Made by a program: the position numbers and the translations under genes. Shown here piece by piece: positions 1 to 5,194 of a stretch of DNA of 10,792 nt (within the stretch, counting starts at the first letter, position 1; each line of letters starts with the position of its first letter). The stretch is taken from the NCBI GenBank assembly GCA_030039095.1, contig JASHQP010000778.1, positions 1-10,792 on the forward strand, in the 5' to 3' direction. A model generated the notes under the pieces. That model did not search any database and was not told the origin of the DNA. It saw only the letters and a list, made by a program, of their open reading frames with translations. This stretch comes from Streptosporangiaceae bacterium. GTDB lineage: Bacteria > Actinomycetota > Actinomycetes > Streptosporangiales > Streptosporangiaceae.

Positions 1-622
1 CCGGGCTGACGCCGCCCGGTGCGCCACCGGGGCTCGCGGCGGCGGCCGCGGCTCCTGCGGCCACGCCGCCTGCCGGGCCGGAGATCGTCGACACCTGCTT
101 GCCCAGGGTGTCGTTCGGCAGGTTCTTGGTGATCGTGGACGGCAGGTTGCTGTTGGCCTCGACCAGGTTCTCGTTGAACTGCTGCAAGGCCGCCTGCGCG
201 GCCTTGTTTCCCGCGGGAGTGCTCTTCTCGGGCGCCGTGTAGCTCTTGTAAGCGGGGATGATCTGGCCCAGCCAGGTCAGAACCGCACCGGTCTGGGCGC
301 TGGCCTGCGCGAGCCCGGTGGCCGTCTCGTGCAACTGCTGGAAATTGGTCACAGCGGTCTGCGCGGCCGTGCCGCCCCAGTTCTCGCTGAGCACCTGCAC
401 GTGCTTGACGAGAGCGTCCGCGATCTGCGACAGCACCTGGCTCGCGGCCGTGTGAGCCTGACCCGACTGCAGCACCAGGCCGCCTTCGGGAAGGAACGAG
501 AACATCTGCTCGATGTCGGACGCGGTGAGCCCGCTGACCGAGGTCGGCGCGACCGGTGACTGCTTTATCGCGAACGAGTTGCCCTGGATGGTGCCGAACC
601 CGCCGCCGTCTTCCACTCGCAT
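1..622 (-). CDS. WXG/PPE-like type VII secretion substrate, C-terminus beyond the window
   Basis: Open from an ATG at 620-622 to the left edge, giving 207 residues with the C-terminus missing. The start is supported by an AGAGGA ribosome-binding site 8 nt upstream. The first 180 residues are mostly amphipathic and helix-like. Residues 50-125 resemble a WXG100 hairpin, with the turn at N81-W82-G83-G84 followed by small residues, as in WXG100 and PPE proteins. Further helices follow at about 138-180. From about 184 the chain turns Gly/Ala/Pro-rich (APGG-type), like the linker before a variable C-terminal domain in long WXG and PPE proteins. No signal peptide is seen. It is the last visible gene of the esx operon, 37 nt after the 159-residue protein. 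Family knowledge suggests export by this ESX apparatus; the cargo domain, if any, is outside the window. It lacks the mycobacterial PPE N-terminal signature, so 'PPE-like' describes shape rather than proven homology. Confidence 0.8.
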   Translation of the reverse strand, partial: MRVEDGGGFGTIQGNSFAIKQSPVAPTSVSGLTASDIEQMFSFLPEGGLVLQSGQAHTAASQVLSQIADALVKHVQVLSENWGGTAAQTAVTNFQQLHETATGLAQASAQTGAVLTWLGQIIPAYKSYTAPEKSTPAGNKAAQAALQQFNENLVEANSNLPSTITKNLPNDTLGKQVSTISGPAGGVAAGAAAAAASPGGAPGGVSP

Positions 623-659
623 GATGCGGTTCCTCTTTCTCGGGCCGTCGCCGCGGCGG

Positions 660-1139
660 TCAGCCGGTCGCCTCCGCGCCAACACTGCTCGCCGAGCTCT
701 GCGTGGCGTCGTCGGCATCGGTGTAGTTGAGCGCCGCCTTGCCGACGTTGGTGGCCACCATGTCGTAGGCGGTATTCAGCGCCTGGATGAACTGCGTGAG
801 CGCCTCATACGCGTTGAGGGCATTGCTGCCGAACCCATCCGCCGTTTCCCAGCCGCCGATCGCCGAGCCCATGGCGCCGTAGCTGGTGAGCTGGGACAGC
901 ATGTTTATCAGGCCGGGCAGGTCGCCGACCATCTGGGATTTGACGGAGGTGAGCTGGCCGGGGTCGACGCGGAACTCCCCGCTGGCCTTCAGCCCCTTGG
1001 GAAAGGCCGACGCTGGCATCTTCGGCATATGAAAGCCATCGACCTTCACCGGGTCCTTCGGCGGGGCGGCGGCGGCCGCCGCCTGCTGGTCGAGCTTTTC
1101 CTGATCCTCGAGGGCCATCACGTCGGCGATCGCGCCCAT
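660..1139 (-). CDS. Small helical ESX substrate with C-terminal YxxxD export motif (159 aa)
   Basis: A 159-residue protein starting at the ATG at 1137-1139, behind GGAGG 5 nt upstream. Residues 1-58 are a polar extension with an Ala/Pro run at about 20-30. Residues 58-90 and 103-148 look like two helices joined by a Gly-rich turn around G95-G96-W97. The second helix ends with Y139-T-D-A-D143, matching the YxxxD/E export signal of type VII substrates, and is followed by a short Ser/Ala tail. No signal peptide or membrane segment is seen. I do not recognise a named family. The helical hairpin, terminal motif and position between esxA and a WXG/PPE-like gene argue for a secreted substrate or a partner of the protein encoded next. 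The order (short YxxxD protein, then longer WxG protein) mirrors mycobacterial PE-PPE pairs. Alternatively it could be an ESX-associated chaperone-like protein that stays in the cell. Confidence 0.8.
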   Translation of the reverse strand: MGAIADVMALEDQEKLDQQAAAAAAPPKDPVKVDGFHMPKMPASAFPKGLKASGEFRVDPGQLTSVKSQMVGDLPGLINMLSQLTSYGAMGSAIGGWETADGFGSNALNAYEALTQFIQALNTAYDMVATNVGKAALNYTDADDATQSSASSVGAEATG

Positions 1140-1190
1140 CCAAGCCTCCGCTGCCTGTATCCGTCATCTATGGGCCGCCAGGGCGAACGG

Positions 1191-1218
1191 CGTGCCGCGC
1201 CGCGATCCATCCGGCACG
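1191..1218 (-). other. Intercistronic hairpin between esxA and the next gene
   Basis: The 111-nt gap between esxA and the 159-residue gene contains a perfect 7-bp inverted repeat, CGTGCCG at 1191-1197 and CGGCACG at 1212-1218, with a 14-nt loop that could itself pair partly. No U-tract follows. It could be a partial terminator or a processing or stability element that lets esxBA transcripts exceed the downstream ones. No clear promoter was seen in this gap. Chance occurrence in GC-rich DNA is possible. Confidence 0.3.
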
Positions 1219-1250
1219 GCATCGCGTCCGCCTCGGCTAAAACGCGTCGG

Positions 1251-1538
1251 TCAGAACATTGACGCGTTGCTGCGCTCCGCGCCCTGGTAGTTGACGTTGG
1301 CCTCGCTGATCACCGTGCTCATCGCGGTGATGACCTGGCCCATGTCCGCCATCGCGTTGTTCCAGATCGTCTGGGCCTCGTGGTACGCGGCCTGCGCAGA
1401 GCCCTGCCAGTCGTTCAGGCTGCCCTGGAGCTGCGCCTGCAGGTTGCTGACCGTGCTGCTCAGCCCGTTGTACGCCTGGGCAAAGGCAGCCTCTCCCTCG
1501 CTCAGGCTGCCAAAGTTGGCAAGTACGAAGTCACTCAT
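1251..1538 (-). CDS. esxA: EsxA-like WXG100 secreted protein (ESAT-6 family)
   Basis: A 95-residue protein of normal WXG100 length, starting with MSDFVLANFG behind a GAGGAG site about 7 nt upstream. It has two predicted helices joined by the diagnostic turn W44-Q45-G46, and ends in Y84-Q-G-A-E88, a YxxxE export signal, followed by a short flexible tail. There is no signal peptide, as expected for this family. It starts 15 nt after esxB stops, so the two are co-transcribed and probably translated at similar levels. Family knowledge says such proteins leave the cell as a helical-bundle dimer through the EccC-driven channel. Which of the two Esx proteins is called A or B is by gene order and resemblance only. 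Both partners carrying a YxxxE motif is unusual for a heterodimer, so homodimers are also possible. Confidence 0.92.
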   Translation of the reverse strand: MSDFVLANFGSLSEGEAAFAQAYNGLSSTVSNLQAQLQGSLNDWQGSAQAAYHEAQTIWNNAMADMGQVITAMSTVISEANVNYQGAERSNASMF

Positions 1539-1553
1539 TGTGCGTCTCCTCGC

Positions 1554-1865
1554 TCAGCTCAGCGCGCTGATGATCTTGTTTGCCGAGCCCTGGTTCGCGG
1601 TCTCGACCGTGGTGTAGTTCACGCCCGACTGGCGCAGCTTCGCGCCCAGGTTGTCCAGGGCCGTGATCACCTTCTGAAAGTCGACGTTGAACTCGTTGAA
1701 CGCGCTGGTGAACGTCGAGGCCGCCGGCCCCTTCCAGCCACCCTGCATGCTCTCGTGCGCGCTGGCGAGCTGGCTCTGCAGGCTCCGGATCTGCGATACC
1801 GCCGAATCCACCTGCGTCGCAGCCTGGGCCATCAGTTGCGAATCGTGTGCACTCACGCCGGCCAC
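1554..1865 (-). CDS. esxB: EsxB-like WXG100 secreted protein (CFP-10 family)
   Basis: A 103-residue WXG100 protein that opens the substrate operon. The start is a GTG at 1863-1865 with a strong AGGAGG 7 nt upstream. The turn motif is W44-K45-G46, preceded by two glycines. The second helix ends in Y84-T-T-V-E88, the YxxxE export signal, followed by a 15-residue tail (to ALS) that in homologues is recognised by the last ATPase domain of EccC. It is predicted to form a four-helix bundle with the esxA product encoded 15 nt downstream and to exit by the EccBCD channel. Its promoter is at 2016-2044. W44/G46 and Y84/E88 fall at the same residue numbers as in the esxA product, so the two are close in architecture although their sequences differ. 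Confidence 0.92.
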   Translation of the reverse strand: MAGVSAHDSQLMAQAATQVDSAVSQIRSLQSQLASAHESMQGGWKGPAASTFTSAFNEFNVDFQKVITALDNLGAKLRQSGVNYTTVETANQGSANKIISALS

Positions 1866-2009
1866 TGCCGCACCTCCTGTCCGTGACGTCTGGTCATCCG
1901 CGCCCCTACGCTTGGATGATCTTGCTCGTCCGGGGCGGAGTTGCCGCAGCCCTCCCTTGCCCCGTTACTCCCCACCACGCAGCCGAAGGCCGCCTGGTTC
2001 AAGGGAACA
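1866..2009 (-). promoter_or_regulatory. Long 5' leader of the esxBA operon
   Basis: About 145 nt separate the predicted transcription start (near 2009) from the esxB start. Near its 5' end the RNA can form a 6-bp stem (one G-U pair) with a UUC loop, at 1979-1993. A 14-codon reading frame from an ATG at 1895-1897 overlaps the esxB start in another frame, but has only a weak GGGGCG-like site before it. No riboswitch class was recognised. A role in mRNA stability or translation is inference. Confidence 0.35.
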
Positions 2010-2015
2010 CGGCTA

Positions 2016-2044
2016 ATTCAAGCTAAGTCGGACAATGGTGTCAA
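2016..2044 (-). promoter_or_regulatory. Sigma70-type promoter for esxB-esxA and downstream substrate genes
   Basis: On the minus strand a perfect -35 hexamer TTGACA (2039-2044) is followed, after exactly 17 nt, by TTGAAT (2016-2021), which matches four of six bases of TATAAT including the final AAT. The segment is clearly more AT-rich than its surroundings. Predicted start of transcription is about 2009-2010, giving a leader of about 145 nt. This would let the secreted substrates be transcribed separately from eccD-eccB upstream. Confidence 0.6.
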
Positions 2045-2132
2045 CCAGGACAGTGGACTACGCTGCGTGATCCTCACACGGCCAAAGGTGGGGCCCGGTC
2101 GGAGCGCTTCTGACTTGCGGTTTTTCGCCATT

Positions 2133-2150
2133 CCCGTAATGCAGCACGGG
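2133..2150 (-). terminator. Possible weak terminator after eccB
   Basis: A perfect 5-bp stem (CCCGT at 2133-2137, ACGGG at 2146-2150) with an 8-nt loop lies about 55 nt after the eccB stop and before the esxB promoter. No U-tract follows on the minus strand. The stem is short, so this is only a candidate. Together with the hairpin-capable 3' repeat at 2167-2236 it is the only terminator-like structure between the two operons. Nothing else was recognised at 2045-2166. Confidence 0.2.
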
Positions 2151-2166
2151 GCGCGTCACCGAATCT

Positions 2167-2236
2167 TTACCCGCCGGGCGACACCGGCCTGTCGGCGAGC
2201 TCCTTACCCGCCGGGCGACACCGGCCTGTCGGCGAG
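2167..2236 (-). repeat. Tandem duplication of the 3' end of eccB
   Basis: A perfect 33-bp direct repeat occurs at 2167-2199 and 2204-2236, with a period of 37 bp and a 4-bp spacer. The copy at 2204-2236 is the last 33 nt of eccB, from Leu458 through the TAA stop. The copy at 2167-2199 lies just after the stop and encodes the same ten residues plus stop, but is shifted by +1 relative to the eccB frame, so it is not read through. Each unit contains the short inverted repeat CGACA...TGTCG, able to form a 5-bp hairpin. Likely origin is local slippage or recombination; a role at the transcript end is speculative. Confidence 0.85.
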
Positions 2237-3607
2237 GGACGGGTCGAGCGCCGGACCCGGCGGGATCCGCTCCACCACGCCCGCTGGCAGCAGCACGGCC
2301 TGCGACTGGCTGTAACCCAGCATGCCGATCACGCCCGTGCTCGCGAGGGCATACCGGCGGCCGTCGGCGATCAGGAAGTAGCTGACCACGCCGCTGTCCG
2401 AGCCGGTTCCCGGATCGGCCGCCACCAGCGCCCCGGCACCGGGCGGGAGCGTTACCTGACCGACGTCGGCGGGCACACCGGTCGCCACGCCGCCCGACGG
2501 CACCGTGCCGCCGGTCTCGACCTGGCCGGTGAGGGCGGTCCCGGTGACGGCGGTGCCACCGCCCGAGTAGACCATGCACAGCGGCGCGGACGCGGCGGGC
2601 GTCACGACGGCGGGAACGCTGGTCGGCAGGCCGCCGCGCGGCACCTGCACGGACGACTGATGACTGGCGGCCTGCCCCGGCGTGAGCGTGGCCTTCGGCG
2701 GCGCGCCCGGCTCGGATTCCAGCAGCGACGCCTGCATCGGCGAGATCGCGGCGAGGCCGCCGCGCAGCATGACGTCGTACTGCGTGCCACCGGGCGAGCT
2801 CACCTGGTATACCTGACCGACTTGCACGGACCCGCCGGCCGGGCCAGCCACGGGCGTGCCCTTGCCGGCGATCACGGGCGCGGAGAAGGCCGGCCCCTGG
2901 GGCAGGGCGTCGAGCCAGACCAGCGGCACCGACAACGACGTCACGACCGGTGCCGACGGGGTCCGCAATGCCTGGATCATGTTCGGCTGGACCGCCATGC
3001 GCTGGCCGTTCCAGATCACCCAGTCCTGTTTCTGCGCCGTGACCAGAAGGGCGTCGCTTCCTAGCGGCCGGCCGCCCACGCCGGTGCCGCCGACCAGGGC
3101 GGTGCTGGTCTTCGTGCCGAATGGGCTGGTGGTGGTCTGCGCGCACACCGACCAGGGCTGCCGGACCATCAGGCTGGACGTGGGCAGCGGCTCCGGCAGC
3201 CCGGGAATGCCGATTTCTGGCCCGCGGGCGAACTTCGTAAGCGCGGACTGGCTCACGGTCTGCTGGTTCAGCGGCGAGTTCCCGAGCGCGAGCCGGGCCG
3301 AGGCGTAGTTCACCACCGGGCAGAGCTTGCCGCCCTCGCAGAACACGAACGGGGTGCCGGTCTGCTTGTCGATGACCAGCATGCCGGGCGTGTTCGAGAT
3401 CGAGGAACTGCCGTGGCCGAGCAGGCCGAGGATGAAGAACAGCCCGGTGACGATCACGGCGACGAAGACGCCGGAGAACACCGCCACGTTCAGGCGGCGC
3501 AGGGGCTGATCCGGGACGTCGGGCTCGCCGCGCAGCAGCGCCAGCGCGGCCCGCTGGGTCATCAGACGGTGGGCCTGGAAAAGGTCCCTGCGGCTCTGCA
3601 TGGTCAT
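2204..3607 (-). CDS. eccB: EccB, type VII secretion membrane/periplasmic subunit
   Basis: A 467-residue EccB of usual length. The ATG at 3605-3607 follows GGAAGG by 10 nt, 17 nt after the eccD stop; a second in-frame ATG two codons on (3599-3601) is an alternative start. Residues 1-39 are a cytoplasmic segment with a QxHR-type motif (QAHRLMTQRA). One membrane helix lies at about 41-64 (FSGVFVAVIVTGLFFILGLL), and the rest is extracytoplasmic. Cysteines at 90, 96, 155 and 344 fit the disulfide-stabilised repeat domain of the family. The C-terminal hallmarks are present: IADGRRYAL at 413-421, GYS at 431-433, and LPAGVVERIPPGPALDP at 440-456. EccB forms part of the inner-membrane ESX core with EccC and EccD and projects outward. 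It is co-transcribed after eccD. Its terminal 33 nt, including the stop, are duplicated immediately downstream. Confidence 0.95.
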   Translation of the reverse strand: MTMQSRRDLFQAHRLMTQRAALALLRGEPDVPDQPLRRLNVAVFSGVFVAVIVTGLFFILGLLGHGSSSISNTPGMLVIDKQTGTPFVFCEGGKLCPVVNYASARLALGNSPLNQQTVSQSALTKFARGPEIGIPGLPEPLPTSSLMVRQPWSVCAQTTTSPFGTKTSTALVGGTGVGGRPLGSDALLVTAQKQDWVIWNGQRMAVQPNMIQALRTPSAPVVTSLSVPLVWLDALPQGPAFSAPVIAGKGTPVAGPAGGSVQVGQVYQVSSPGGTQYDVMLRGGLAAISPMQASLLESEPGAPPKATLTPGQAASHQSSVQVPRGGLPTSVPAVVTPAASAPLCMVYSGGGTAVTGTALTGQVETGGTVPSGGVATGVPADVGQVTLPPGAGALVAADPGTGSDSGVVSYFLIADGRRYALASTGVIGMLGYSQSQAVLLPAGVVERIPPGPALDPSLADRPVSPGG

Positions 3608-3624
3608 GGCGCCTGGGCCTTCCG

Positions 3625-5013
3625 TCAGCCCAGCCCGCGGGCCTTGCCGAAGGCCCCGGCGAGGCCGAGCGCCAGCGGGAACAGGCCGACGTTGAGCAGG
3701 GTGTCTGCGATGTCGGCCATGCGGCCCCAGAACGGCGACGGGCGGCGGCCCGGCAGCCACAGGCCGATGACGGCGACGAGTGCCGACCCGGCGACGAGGG
3801 GCCCGAGCTCGAGCGCCAGGTGCCTCGCCTGGGAGGACCCGTGGATCGCGCCCGCCGCGAGCAGTATCAGGCCGCCGAAGCCGGGGATCAGCAGCCAGAG
3901 CCGCTGGGCGAGGCCCTGGAAGAGCCTCGACCGCAGCAGCAGCACGCAGGCGAGCACGACGCAGGCGGTCATGCCGAGCCAGCCCCGGGTGAAGGCGAGC
4001 ACGACCTCGGCGAAGCCCGCCACCAGGCCGATGCCTGACGCGGAGCCGGTCACGAACCGGTCGGCCGCCGCGGTGCGGTCGAAGACCTCGGCACCGTCGA
4101 TGGTCAGCGTGTCCCGTCTCAGGTCATCGGCGTGCCGCGGCACCTCAGGCAGCGTCATCCGCGCCATCCGGAACGAGACAGCGGGGATCAGCGGGGTGAG
4201 GGCGAGTATCAGGACGGCCATCAACGCGGCGGCTGCCGGGAGGCCGATGCCGAAGGCATAGCTGAGCCAGGCGCCGAGGACCCCGAGCAGCCCCGCGATC
4301 ACCGGGCCGAAGAACAGCGGCACCTCCGCCGACCCCGCGGCCGCGATCACCGCGGCCAGCGCCACCGCGGCCAGCGCCGACACCATCTCCACGGCCCCCA
4401 GATGCGAGAGCGCCGAGGATCTGGCCGGCGTGAGCAGCCCCGCCAGGAACGCATACGGAATCGCCGCGTAGCCGAACAAGACCCCGGCCGGCGAGTCACC
4501 GACCGCCCTGGCCACCGCCACGACAGCGAGCAGCAGTGCCACGGCCACGCCAGCCGCGGTCGCGGCGGGCACCGGCCACGGCGGCCCGGACCGCACGATG
4601 AACACCGCGCCGGCGACCAGCGCCGCGGCGACAGCTCCCAGGGCCACCCACCGGGCGTGGCCCGGGGTCCACCGGCCTGGGCGGTCGCTCAGCCTGCTCG
4701 CGATCACGTCTGCGACGTCGTCGAACGTCATCGCGGGCAGCTGATCGCGGTGCGGCCGCAGATAGATGATCTCGCCGTCCCGCAGGCCCACCTGCATCGG
4801 TGTCATGGCCGGCGAGAAGGGCCCTTCGCCCAGGCGCTGCAGCACCCACCCGCCCTTTTCGCCAACCACGTCGGGGCCATCCAGGCCCGCGTACTTCGCG
4901 ACCGTGGGGAACAGATCGGCGAACGACACGTAGCCGGGCAGCGCGACGTCCACCCGCCGGGACGGCCCGATCACCGTGACCCGGCACACTTCTGTGCCGC
5001 CTGGCGAAGTCAT
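3625..5013 (-). CDS. eccD: EccD, ubiquitin-like-domain polytopic channel subunit
   Basis: A 462-residue EccD. Residues 8-88 form the ubiquitin-like (YukD-type) cytoplasmic domain (CRVTVIGPSRRVDVALPG ... GEIIYLRPH). A linker is followed by about 11 hydrophobic segments from residue 123 to the end, the number expected for EccD, which dimerises to enclose the membrane vestibule of the ESX pore. A cytoplasmic loop after the sixth segment carries the family-like MTLPEVPRHADDL. The ATG at 5011-5013 is chosen because GGAGGGAGG lies directly upstream and the ubiquitin-like fold begins a few residues later. The start region is duplicated, so an eight-codon frame with its own identical ribosome-binding site ends in a TGA overlapping this ATG as ATGA, suggesting coupled translation. 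It is the first main gene of the eccD-eccB operon and is divergent from eccC. Confidence 0.95.
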   Translation of the reverse strand: MTSPGGTEVCRVTVIGPSRRVDVALPGYVSFADLFPTVAKYAGLDGPDVVGEKGGWVLQRLGEGPFSPAMTPMQVGLRDGEIIYLRPHRDQLPAMTFDDVADVIASRLSDRPGRWTPGHARWVALGAVAAALVAGAVFIVRSGPPWPVPAATAAGVAVALLLAVVAVARAVGDSPAGVLFGYAAIPYAFLAGLLTPARSSALSHLGAVEMVSALAAVALAAVIAAAGSAEVPLFFGPVIAGLLGVLGAWLSYAFGIGLPAAAALMAVLILALTPLIPAVSFRMARMTLPEVPRHADDLRRDTLTIDGAEVFDRTAAADRFVTGSASGIGLVAGFAEVVLAFTRGWLGMTACVVLACVLLLRSRLFQGLAQRLWLLIPGFGGLILLAAGAIHGSSQARHLALELGPLVAGSALVAVIGLWLPGRRPSPFWGRMADIADTLLNVGLFPLALGLAGAFGKARGLG

Positions 5014-5054
5014 CGGCCTCCCTCCGTCGGCGTCATCGGCCTCCCTCCGTCGGC
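5009..5054 (-). repeat. Perfect 23-bp tandem duplication of the eccD ribosome-binding site and start codon
   Basis: Two identical 23-bp units, 5009-5031 and 5032-5054, abut without spacer. Each contains, on the minus strand, GGAGGGAGG and an ATG (5034-5036 and 5011-5013). Because 23 is not a multiple of three, the upstream ATG is out of frame with eccD. The identity shows recent duplication or selection to keep both copies. Confidence 0.95.
5010..5036 (-). CDS. Eight-codon mini-cistron (MTPTEGGR) upstream of and overlapping eccD
   Basis: An ATG at 5034-5036, behind the duplicated GGAGGGAGG, opens a frame of eight codons (MTPTEGGR) ending in TGA at 5010-5012. The stop and the eccD ATG overlap as ATGA, the classic arrangement for termination-reinitiation. 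Ribosomes loading at the first site could feed eccD while the internal site, inside the mini-cistron, also loads directly. The peptide itself probably has no function. Whether it is translated is inference; the sequence layout is certain. Confidence 0.45.
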   Translation of the reverse strand: MTPTEGGR

Positions 5055-5058
5055 CTGC

Positions 5059-5075
5059 CGTAAATATGGTTTACG
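5059..5075. promoter_or_regulatory. AT-rich inverted repeat, candidate operator, between eccD and eccC
   Basis: CGTAAA (5059-5064) and TTTACG (5070-5075) form a perfect 6-bp inverted repeat around a 5-bp centre, 17 bp in all, in an otherwise GC-rich region. This has the size of a dimeric regulator site and lies in the predicted eccD leader, just upstream of the duplicated ribosome-binding sites. No known regulator motif was matched. Confidence 0.4.
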
Positions 5076-5110
5076 TTCCAGCACTGCCCGCGATGTCGGA
5101 AATGCGGCCG

Positions 5111-5141
5111 TAGAATGATAACCCGCTGCAGTGCGGGCCAA
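5111..5141. promoter_or_regulatory. Candidate overlapping divergent promoter elements and GC hairpin for eccC / eccD
   Basis: On the plus strand TAGAAT (5111-5116) matches five of six bases of a -10 box and would start eccC mRNA about 70 nt before its GTG; no convincing -35 was found. On the minus strand TATCAT (5115-5120) has TTGGCC (5136-5141) upstream with a short 15-nt spacer and could serve eccD. CCCGC (5122-5126) and GCGGG (5133-5137) form an inverted repeat at the predicted eccC start point. All of these are weak individually. The rest of the 5076-5194 gap holds only the eccC ribosome-binding site AAAGG at 5184-5188. Confidence 0.3.
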
Positions 5142-5194
5142 CCGGGTCGATCGCGCTGAGCGCCGTACCCGGAAGGACAGCAGAAAGGCAGCCT

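Noticed and set aside
513..1262. Plus-strand open frame of 249 codons
   Set aside because: Lies opposite the 159-residue ESX substrate and the start of the WXG/PPE-like gene. Its translation is Arg-rich with no domain, and there is no ribosome-binding site. It is a GC-driven shadow.
1853..1897. 14-codon upstream frame overlapping the esxB start
   Set aside because: Only a weak GGGGCG precedes its ATG and esxB has a strong AGGAGG of its own. Kept as a remark in the leader entry, not as a gene.
2058..3146. Minus-strand open frame of 362 codons
   Set aside because: Overlaps eccB in another frame on the same strand, and its product is an Arg/Gly-rich low-complexity shadow.
4132..5118. Plus-strand open frame of 328 codons
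   Set aside because: Antisense to eccD, Arg/His/Gln-rich with no recognisable domain, whereas the opposite strand encodes a clear 11-helix EccD.
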